From NCBI GenBank assembly GCA_020636315.1, contig JACJYA010000002.1, positions 682,001 to 746,000 on the forward strand: a stretch of DNA of 64,000 nt, read 5' to 3'. The notes beneath the pieces were generated by a model. It was not told the DNA's origin. It did no database searches and was given only the letters and a program-made list of their open reading frames with translations. Positions 50,983 to 57,067 of this stretch are shown here, piece by piece (the first letter of the stretch is position 1; each line of letters starts with the position of its first letter). The translations under genes and the position numbers were made by a program. The stretch is from Lewinellaceae bacterium (GTDB lineage: Bacteria; Bacteroidota; Bacteroidia; Chitinophagales; Saprospiraceae).

Positions 50983-52704
50983 TTACAGTACCTTCACGCG
51001 GTTGACCTGCTTTCCATCCTCATCGTACAAATGCACGGCGCAGGCCAGGCATGGGTCGAAAGAGTGGACGGTACGCAGGATCTCCAGCGGCTGTTCCGGG
51101 TCGGCAATGGGCGTATTATCCATCAGAGAGGATTCATAAGCCGACGGATTGCCTTCCGGATCGCGGGGAGAAGCATTCCAGGTGGTAGGTACGACAAGCT
51201 GGTAGTTCTCCAGCTTCTGGTCCTTGATCACACACCAGTGGGCCAGGGCGCCTCGGGGCGCTTCGGTATGGCCGACACCCTGAGCGGAGGCTTCCCAACG
51301 TTCGGGGTTGAACTTGGAAGTGTCCGCCATGCGGGTATCGCCATTGCGTATGTTCGTCAGCAACTGATCGTAGAAATCCATTGCCCAGTTGGCGATGAGC
51401 TGGGTTTCCAGGCCCCGGGCGGCAGTACGCCCCAGGGTGGAGAACAGAGCGGTAACCGGAACATCCAGCTTGGCCAGCGCACTATCGACCACTTCCTTGA
51501 AATCTTCGCGGCCGCGGGCATAGCCCACCAGCATTCTGGCCAGCGGCCCTACCTCCATGGCGTTGCCTTTCCAGCGCGGGGTTTTCAGGTAGCTGTATTT
51601 CTCTTCCACATTCAGATGTTCGTAGGGCGGCTTGGGCCCGGTATATTTGACGTTGGTCTCTCCTTTCCAGGGGTGCAGTCCGGCCTTGTCGCCTTCGGAA
51701 TATTCATACCAGGAACGGCTGATGAATTCCTGTACCTGAGCGTCCTCCCGGAGATCTACATCATAGACCGTGCTGATGTCCTTATTCAGGATGGCGCCGG
51801 AAGGAATGAGGAAGCTCGACGGGTCGTTGTAGCCGTTGGTCGGCAAATCACCATAAACGAGATAATTGCCCAGTCCGCCGCCGATGGCAGCCCAATCTTT
51901 ATAGAAGGAGGCGATGGCCAGCAGGTCGGGGATATAAACCTGCTCGACAAAACGCTTTCCTTCCTCAAAGAGGCGGCCTATGTACGCCAGGCGTTCGGCA
52001 TTGATAACGCTTACATCGTCCAGCCCGATCGAGCAGGCCATGCCGCCGACCAGATAGTTGGGGTGAGGGTTCTTACCGCCGAAAATGGCATGCACCTTCA
52101 CCATTTCCTTCTGCCATTCTAGGGCTTCCAGGTAGTGCGCCAGGCCAATGAGGTTGACTTCCGGCGGCAGTTTGTAGGCAGGGTGCCCCCAATAGCCATT
52201 GGTAAAAATGCCCAGCTGGCCACTTTCAACAAAGCCTTTCACCCGCTTTTGCAGGTCGGAGAAGTAACCCGGCGAGCTTTTCGGCCAGTTCGAAATGCTT
52301 TGGGCAAGCTCTGAGGTGGCCTTCGGGTCGGCCTGAAGAGCGTTGACTACATCCACCCAGTCGAGAGCATGGAGGTGATAAAAGTGCACTACGTGATCGT
52401 GCATGTACTGCGCACAATACATCAGGTTGCGAACGATCTCGGCGTTAGGCGGGATGACGATGCCCAGTGCATCCTCTACAGAGCGGCAGGAGGCCAGGGA
52501 GTGCACCGTGGTGCATACTCCGCAAACCCTGCCCACAAAGGCCCAGGCATCACGGGGATCTCTGCCCTGAAGAATTCTTTCGATAAGCCGGACCATGGTG
52601 CCGGAGCTGTATGCGTCCACCAGCTTGCCATCCTGAATCTCGGCTTCGATGCGCAGGTGGCCTTCAATCCTGGTGACGGGGTCCACGACTATTCTGTTAC
52701 TCAT
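50983..52704 (-). CDS. hyaB: [NiFe] hydrogenase large subunit (group 1)
   Basis: 573 residues from the ATG at 52704 (MSNRIVVDPVTRIEGHLRIE); a longer start at 52725 is unlikely. Both Ni-Fe ligand motifs are intact: RVCGVC (Cys61, Cys64) and DPCLAC (Cys552, Cys555). After DPCLACAVH the precursor carries a 15-residue tail, to be removed by HyaD after His558. The subunit is the H2-splitting partner of HyaA and is co-exported with it through the Tat system. It follows hyaA by 59 bp on the same strand. Confidence 0.97.
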   Translation of the reverse strand: MSNRIVVDPVTRIEGHLRIEAEIQDGKLVDAYSSGTMVRLIERILQGRDPRDAWAFVGRVCGVCTTVHSLASCRSVEDALGIVIPPNAEIVRNLMYCAQYMHDHVVHFYHLHALDWVDVVNALQADPKATSELAQSISNWPKSSPGYFSDLQKRVKGFVESGQLGIFTNGYWGHPAYKLPPEVNLIGLAHYLEALEWQKEMVKVHAIFGGKNPHPNYLVGGMACSIGLDDVSVINAERLAYIGRLFEEGKRFVEQVYIPDLLAIASFYKDWAAIGGGLGNYLVYGDLPTNGYNDPSSFLIPSGAILNKDISTVYDVDLREDAQVQEFISRSWYEYSEGDKAGLHPWKGETNVKYTGPKPPYEHLNVEEKYSYLKTPRWKGNAMEVGPLARMLVGYARGREDFKEVVDSALAKLDVPVTALFSTLGRTAARGLETQLIANWAMDFYDQLLTNIRNGDTRMADTSKFNPERWEASAQGVGHTEAPRGALAHWCVIKDQKLENYQLVVPTTWNASPRDPEGNPSAYESSLMDNTPIADPEQPLEILRTVHSFDPCLACAVHLYDEDGKQVNRVKVL

Positions 52705-52763
52705 GATTATTTTTTTGAAAGGCACAGCAGGTTTTGGAAACCAGCCAAGCGTTTAGTTAAGGC

Positions 52764-53882
52764 TTAGGATAATTCTTTGTCAGATTCTTTGCCTTCGGCG
52801 ATCAGGTCGTCGATGAGCTTCTTCTTGCGAAGGTTGGTGCCGATAGCGTGAGCAGCAATGCCCGCCGCAGTAACACCGGCAACTACCCCACCGATCTTAT
52901 CGGCATTGCTTTCGATGCCAAACCCCGGGAAGTTGGTGATCCGGCGATAGAACGGCCCGTTATCCCAGAAGTTCTCCTCACTGCACCCGATACAACCGTG
53001 GCCGGACTGAATGGGGAAGCTGGTGCCGTTGTTCCACTTCGTTACACCACAGGCGTTGTAAGTCATCGGCCCACGGCAGCCTACCTTATAGAGGCAGTAA
53101 CCTTTCTGTGCGTTTTCATCGTCGAAGCTTTCCACGAACAGGCCGGCATCGTAGAACGGGCGGCGGTAACAGGTGTCGTGTACGCGCTTGGAGTAGAAAG
53201 CTTTCGGGCGGCCGATCCGGTCCAGTTCCGGAACGCGGCCGAAGGTGACCAGGTGCACCAGCACGCCGGCCATCACTTCACCGATGGGCGGACAACCCGG
53301 AACCTTGATGATAGGTTTGCCCTTCACCAGCTTGTGGATGGGCGTAGCGCCGGTCGGGTTGGGCTTGGCTGCCTGTACACAGCCGTTGCAGGCGCAGCTG
53401 CCCCAGGCGATGATGGCCTTGGCGCCGGCGGCCGTTTCCTGCAGAATATCTGCGGCAGAACGCCCCCCGATACAGCAGTAAACCCCATCCTCATATACCG
53501 GTACGGACCCCTCAACACACAAGACGTATTCGCCGGGGAACTCTTCCATCGTTTTGTGCATGGCTGCTTCCGCCTGATGGCCCGAAGCAGCCATTAAGGT
53601 TTCGGTGTAGTCCAGCGAGATTTTATCCAGAATAACATCCGCCACTATAGGGTGAGAGGAGCGGATGAAAGATTCACTGCAGCAGGTGCACTCCTGAAAG
53701 TGCATCCAGATCACAGGCACCCTCGAATTGGATTTCAATGCTTCGGCCACCTGCGCCGCGCCCGAGGCCTGAAGGCCCATATAGGCGGCGATAGTGGTGC
53801 AAAACTTCATGAAATCCCGGCGGGAGTAGCCTTTCTGGCGCAGTTCTTCGTAGTAGGTGGGTCGATTGCTTGAAGGCGTCAT
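52764..53882 (-). CDS. hyaA: [NiFe] hydrogenase small subunit, O2-tolerant group 1d type
   Basis: 372 residues. The Tat signal SRRDFMK (20-26) precedes a hydrophobic stretch. Proximal-cluster cysteines are Cys65, Cys67 and Cys68 (ECTCCSES), Cys163 and Cys168 (WGSCACNGC) and Cys197 (VPGC). Cys67 and Cys168 are the two extra ligands that define the oxygen-tolerant 4Fe-3S cluster; oxygen-sensitive enzymes have Gly at both places. Cys137 (YCC) and Cys165 are further unusual cysteines. The medial and distal cluster region (DTCYRR, GYCLYKVGC, NACGV, SGHGCIGC) is complete. A C-terminal membrane helix (GGVVAGVTAAGIAAHAIG) contains His for HyaC contact. First gene of the hya cluster. Confidence 0.97.
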   Translation of the reverse strand: MTPSSNRPTYYEELRQKGYSRRDFMKFCTTIAAYMGLQASGAAQVAEALKSNSRVPVIWMHFQECTCCSESFIRSSHPIVADVILDKISLDYTETLMAASGHQAEAAMHKTMEEFPGEYVLCVEGSVPVYEDGVYCCIGGRSAADILQETAAGAKAIIAWGSCACNGCVQAAKPNPTGATPIHKLVKGKPIIKVPGCPPIGEVMAGVLVHLVTFGRVPELDRIGRPKAFYSKRVHDTCYRRPFYDAGLFVESFDDENAQKGYCLYKVGCRGPMTYNACGVTKWNNGTSFPIQSGHGCIGCSEENFWDNGPFYRRITNFPGFGIESNADKIGGVVAGVTAAGIAAHAIGTNLRKKKLIDDLIAEGKESDKELS

Positions 53883-53997
53883 GGCTGCTAAGGTTTGATT
53901 TTATGACTATCCGGCCTCGCCGAATATTATTTGACAACTTGTCCGTAAAGAAAAATCATTGCAACCATCCCTTTCATGATATATATCAGTAATTTAG

Positions 53998-54013
53998 TGT
54001 GACTTTTGTCACT
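53998..54013. promoter_or_regulatory. CRP/FNR-type palindrome in divergent hydrogenase promoter
   Basis: TGTGA-N6-TCACT, with a perfect core gtgac-tttt-gtcac at 53999-54012. The centre is about 42 bp upstream of the start predicted from the -7 box at 54035, the class II activator position for the plus-strand genes, and about 123 bp from the hyaA start. A CRP/FNR-family protein responding to oxygen or redox state is the natural candidate. Confidence 0.6.
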
Positions 54014-54034
54014 CGTTTAGCGCATGAAGCCTGC

Positions 54035-54042
54035 TATTTTTG
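54035..54042 (+). promoter_or_regulatory. candidate -7 box (tatttttg) for small gene and hypABC
   Basis: Fits TAnnTTTG, 40 bp before the ATG at 54082. No -33 TTG is seen, which suits an activator-dependent promoter given the palindrome just upstream. Confidence 0.5.
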
Positions 54043-54081
54043 ACCTCAAAGTATTCCTTCATTCCTAAAAACAACAGAGAG

Positions 54082-54291
54082 ATGTTTCGTAAAGCCCTTT
54101 TCCTCTCGTCTGCTCTGATGAGCACGCCACTGATCACCCAGGCCCACGACGGGCACGGATTCTTCCACGGCAATGAGCTCGCTCATTATATTACTTCAGC
54201 GGAGCACGCCATCCCGCTTGCCCTCGTTGTCGCCGCAGCTGTGCTGCTGATCAGCTACCAGAAGTGGAGCCAGGCGAGGAAAAATGTGTAA
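54082..54291 (+). CDS. small exported His-rich membrane protein of the hydrogenase cluster
   Basis: 69 residues from the ATG at 54082 (an ATG at 54040 in frame overlaps the promoter). The signal peptide is MFRKALFLSSALMSTPLITQA, followed by HDGHGFFHGNELAHYITSAEHA with five His, a single transmembrane helix (IPLALVVAAAVLLISY) and a short basic tail. I do not recognise a family. Position between the divergent hydrogenase operons, upstream of hypA on the same strand, suggests a role in nickel handling, assembly or membrane attachment. The stop codon lies at the start of a gtgtaa-word repeat. Confidence 0.75.
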   Translation: MFRKALFLSSALMSTPLITQAHDGHGFFHGNELAHYITSAEHAIPLALVVAAAVLLISYQKWSQARKNV

Positions 54292-54429
54292 ACGTTTATG
54301 TGTGTATAAGTGTATATGTGTATAAGTGTATATGTGAGAGCAGTCACAAAGCTAAGCCTAAATTCTCAAGAAATATCGATGAAGCAGCAGAGCCCCCCAA
54401 CTTTTACACTTTTACACTTTTACACCTTA
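54285..54429. repeat. gtgtataag/cttttacac-word inverted repeat before hypA
   Basis: It begins within the last codons of the small gene (aatgtgtaa). Direct copies of tgtgtataagtgtata follow at 54301 and 54317, and then three copies of cttttacac at 54401-54425 in the opposite sense. Confidence 0.8.
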
Positions 54430-54475
54430 TACCCTCTTCCTCTGAAAACAGGAATGAGAACTTAAACCGCCAGCT

Positions 54476-54832
54476 ATGCATGAGCTATCCATCGTAATGA
54501 GCATTGTGGATTCCGCCCGGGAGCAGGTGGCCAAATACAACGCGGCCCGGGTGGAGCGCATCGGACTGGAGATCGGCACTCTGGCCGGCATCGAGCCGGA
54601 CGCCCTGGAGTTTGCCTGGGAAGCAGCTGTACCGGGTACGGTTCTCGAAGGGGCCGAACGCCATATTCATTACGTGCAGGCAAGAGCTAAATGCGCCGGC
54701 TGCGGCAACGAGTTTGATATACAACAGCTCTTTGAGCCATGCCCCCTGTGCGGTGAGTACTTCAGCGACCTGCTTCAGGGGCAGGAACTTCGGATCAAAA
54801 CCATGACGCTACTGCAACCGGAGCCGGTTTGA
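54476..54832 (+). CDS. hypA: hydrogenase nickel incorporation protein HypA
   Basis: 118 residues. It starts MHELSIV, whose His2 is part of the Ni site, and the conserved VERIGLEIGTLAGIEPDALEFAWEA follows. The zinc site has four Cys in CAGC (res. ~73-76) and CPLC (~89-92). HypA with HypB delivers nickel to the large subunit. A purine-rich leader and a word repeat precede it. HypB follows about 155 bp later on the same strand. Confidence 0.96.
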   Translation: MHELSIVMSIVDSAREQVAKYNAARVERIGLEIGTLAGIEPDALEFAWEAAVPGTVLEGAERHIHYVQARAKCAGCGNEFDIQQLFEPCPLCGEYFSDLLQGQELRIKTMTLLQPEPV

Positions 54833-54876
54833 GCGATGTTTGACCGTCTCTGTAAGCCGGTTAAAATTTGCGATTA

Positions 54877-54946
54877 TTGATTTTTGATGTGGGGTGTTGA
54901 CGTGGGATTTCACCTGGAGGGTGTTCCATTATGAATCAAAAATCAA
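54877..54946. repeat. ttgatttttgat-word inverted repeat between hypA and hypB
   Basis: ttgatttttgat (54877-54888) pairs exactly with atcaaaaatcaa (54935-54946), with extra partial words aatcaaaaac and caaaaac following. Confidence 0.75.
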
Positions 54947-54987
54947 AAACCAAAAACAGAAATTATCCTAGTCTAAAACCAATTATC

Positions 54988-55857
54988 ATGTGCAGCACCT
55001 GTGGATGCAACCAACCGTCTGACGCCGTCACCATCACCCTGATCGGGGAAGAGGAGCACGGCCATGAACATACCCACGAACACAGCCATGGCCATCATCA
55101 CCATCACGAGCATGAACATGGCCATCATCACCATACGCATGCCCACAGCCACGATGGGCACCACCACCACAGCCACCATGAGCACGAGCACGGGCACACC
55201 CACGGCAAGACCGTCATCGAGCTGGAACAGGACATTCTGCAGCAGAACAACCTGCTGGCCGAGCGCAACCGCGGCTTCCTGGAAGCCAAAGATATTCTCG
55301 CCCTCAACCTGGTCAGCTCGCCCGGCTCGGGCAAAACCAGCCTTCTGGAGCGTACCCTGCAGGACCTCGGCGGGGAATTTCGCTGTTATGTAATCGAAGG
55401 CGACCAACAGACCAGTAATGACGCCAACCGCATTGCAGCCACCGGTGCGCCGGTAGTGCAGATCAATACCGGCAAAGGGTGCCACCTGGACTCCGACATG
55501 GTCAACAACGCCCTGAAGAAGCTGAAACCGGAGAACGGGGGGCTGCTCTTTATCGAGAACGTCGGAAACCTGGTGTGCCCCTCCCTGTTCGACCTGGGCG
55601 AGGGAGCCCGCGTGGTCATCATCTCCGTCACCGAAGGCGATGACAAGCCCATAAAGTACCCCGATATGTTCTACTCCTCCGACCTGTGTATCATTAATAA
55701 GGTTGATCTGCTGCCCTATGTGCAGTTCGATGTGGAACAAGCCAGGGAGTACGCCCGGCGTGTCAACCACCACCTGGAATTCATTGAACTGTCCGCCACA
55801 AGTGGGGAGGGAATGGAGCAGTGGTATGAGTGGTTGAGACAGAAAGCCTCCCCCTAA
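54988..55857 (+). CDS. hypB: hydrogenase nickel incorporation GTPase HypB
   Basis: 289 residues from the ATG at 54988, fixed by the N-terminal high-affinity nickel motif MCSTCGC (Cys2, Cys5, Cys7). A very His-rich segment (~28-78, about 25 His in HGHHHHHEHEHG-like units) can store nickel. The G domain then has P-loop SSPGSGKTSLLE, the metal-site region GKGCHLDSDMV, NVGNLVCPSLFDLGE and NKVDLLPY. GTP hydrolysis drives Ni release to HypA/HyaB. Its last two codons and stop are within a cctccccctaacccc repeat. Confidence 0.97.
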   Translation: MCSTCGCNQPSDAVTITLIGEEEHGHEHTHEHSHGHHHHHEHEHGHHHHTHAHSHDGHHHHSHHEHEHGHTHGKTVIELEQDILQQNNLLAERNRGFLEAKDILALNLVSSPGSGKTSLLERTLQDLGGEFRCYVIEGDQQTSNDANRIAATGAPVVQINTGKGCHLDSDMVNNALKKLKPENGGLLFIENVGNLVCPSLFDLGEGARVVIISVTEGDDKPIKYPDMFYSSDLCIINKVDLLPYVQFDVEQAREYARRVNHHLEFIELSATSGEGMEQWYEWLRQKASP

Positions 55858-55943
55858 CCCCCTCCGAGGGAGGGGGAACTGGCAGACTATGTGCACCCCA
55901 TTTGGAGCAAACTCCCTTCCCTCGGGGAGGGTTGGGGAGGGGC
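55847..55943. repeat. cctccccctaacccc-word inverted repeat between hypB and hypC
   Basis: agcctccccctaaccccctccgaggga is matched in inverted form by tccctcggggagggttggggagggg at 55919-55942, with an internal hairpin ccctccgagggaggg. The hypB stop codon (55855-55857) lies inside the left arm. Confidence 0.8.
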
Positions 55944-55970
55944 TATTACAGAATTATAAATCACAAAACC

Positions 55971-56222
55971 ATGTGCCTCGCCATACCCGGAAAAATAACC
56001 GACATACCTGCTGGACAAGACGCCCTCTTCCGCGTCGCCAAAGTCTCCTTCGGCGGAATCACAAAAGACGTTGACCTTTCTCTGTCGCCGGAAGCGCAGG
56101 TCGGGGATTACGTGCTCGTCCATGTGGGCGTAGCCATCAGTATAGTGGACGAAGAGGAAGCTAAGACAACCTTCGAGTATCTGAAGCAGATCGGGGAGTT
56201 GGAGGAGTTGGGGGATCCGTAG
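55971..56222 (+). CDS. hypC: hydrogenase assembly chaperone HypC
   Basis: 83 residues from the ATG at 55971, fixed by the invariant MCLAIPGKI start with Cys2. A typical OB-like fold follows (KVSFGGITKDVDLSLSPEAQVGDYVLVHVGVAISIVDEEEA). HypC carries the Fe(CN)2CO precursor with HypD and delivers it to the large subunit. HypD, HypE and HypF are not encoded next to it; the following gene is an unrelated lipoprotein on the opposite strand. Confidence 0.97.
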   Translation: MCLAIPGKITDIPAGQDALFRVAKVSFGGITKDVDLSLSPEAQVGDYVLVHVGVAISIVDEEEAKTTFEYLKQIGELEELGDP

Positions 56223-56228
56223 GCTGCC

Positions 56229-56858
56229 TCAATTTATCCAATTCATCTTCCGGAATATTTCCGTCCACCTCCCCTCCCGTTTTTCGAAGAGGCAGGTATA
56301 GCCGTACCCGGCGTCCGGTGAAAGGTATTCCTCTACCCTGGCCAATACTTTCCTGCCATCTGCGGATAATAAGGGTACGGAGAAGCGCCGGTGCGGAGGA
56401 AAGCTCAACTGCCCTTCTTTATTTTTCGGATGCAATTCCGCCTTTGAAATCACTTCCACATTCAACCCGTCGCCTGCCTCCCACTCCACGGGCCTGTGGG
56501 TGTTCAGCAACTGGTGTTTAAAACTTTCAGCCTCTTTATCAGAGAGGAACTCCTGCTCCACCATTTCCCGGAAAAAGGCGTCGCTATAGAGAACAGTATC
56601 TGCCGGCGGCGGAGGCGGCTCCAGGATTGGTTGTTGCCCCTCCCCCATTTCCCTTTTGAATTTGTCGATATCAAAACCTTTTTGCTCGAACCACTCCTGG
56701 GATGACATGAGGGGTAGCAATTCTTTCATTACCGGCAATTCAGCGAAGTGGGTGTTGGCAATCTCCGCCAGAGCGGCTTTGGGCGGAGAGGCAACAGGTT
56801 GACAAGAGGCCAGAACGACGAGTATGAATAAGAAGCAATATTGCAAATTTAAAACCAT
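56229..56858 (-). CDS. hypothetical lipoprotein
   Basis: 209 residues from the ATG at 56858, which gives a compact lipoprotein signal with lipobox VLASC; a start at 56921 would add 21 residues ahead of it. A helical N-terminal part (~35-70) is followed by a Pro-rich stretch (ILEPPPPPAD) and a C-terminal beta-rich domain (~140-209) ending GYGYTCLFEKREGRWTEIFRKMNWIN, which resembles a small NTF2- or SnoaL-like tail. No family was recognised. It converges on hypC with a 6-bp gap and lies inside the inverted repeat that brackets the hydrogenase cluster. Confidence 0.75.
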   Translation of the reverse strand: MVLNLQYCFLFILVVLASCQPVASPPKAALAEIANTHFAELPVMKELLPLMSSQEWFEQKGFDIDKFKREMGEGQQPILEPPPPPADTVLYSDAFFREMVEQEFLSDKEAESFKHQLLNTHRPVEWEAGDGLNVEVISKAELHPKNKEGQLSFPPHRRFSVPLLSADGRKVLARVEEYLSPDAGYGYTCLFEKREGRWTEIFRKMNWIN

Positions 56859-56943
56859 AATGAGGATAAACGGCAAAAATGCAGTGATAACCTTTTTCAG
56901 AAAAACGGTAAGCGCTTTCAATAGACGGGAAGGCCTCCATCAA

Positions 56944-57006
56944 AAACCTAACCCGCTGGTTTCCAAGGAACCAGGAACTCAGAAACCAGGAACTATGAAC
57001 AGTCCC
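56944..57006 (-). repeat. ~62-bp repeat, right copy of inverted pair flanking the hydrogenase cluster
   Basis: Reverse-complement partner of 49416-49477. It is partly built from the word ccaggaact/accaggaac. It lies between the lipoprotein gene and the 3' end of the first CotH-like gene. Confidence 0.75.
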
Positions 57007-57036
57007 TGATAGGCTGATACGCCACTCTCTTCTCCC

Positions 57037-57064
57037 CTTACACATTTACACTTTCACACTTTTA
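57037..57064. repeat. ttacac-word repeat after CotH-like gene
   Basis: Three to four copies of ttacacattt/ttacactt lie immediately beyond the stop codon at 57068 (read in the gene's direction: gtgtgaaagtgtaaatgtgtaa). Confidence 0.75.
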
Positions 57065-57067
57065 TCC

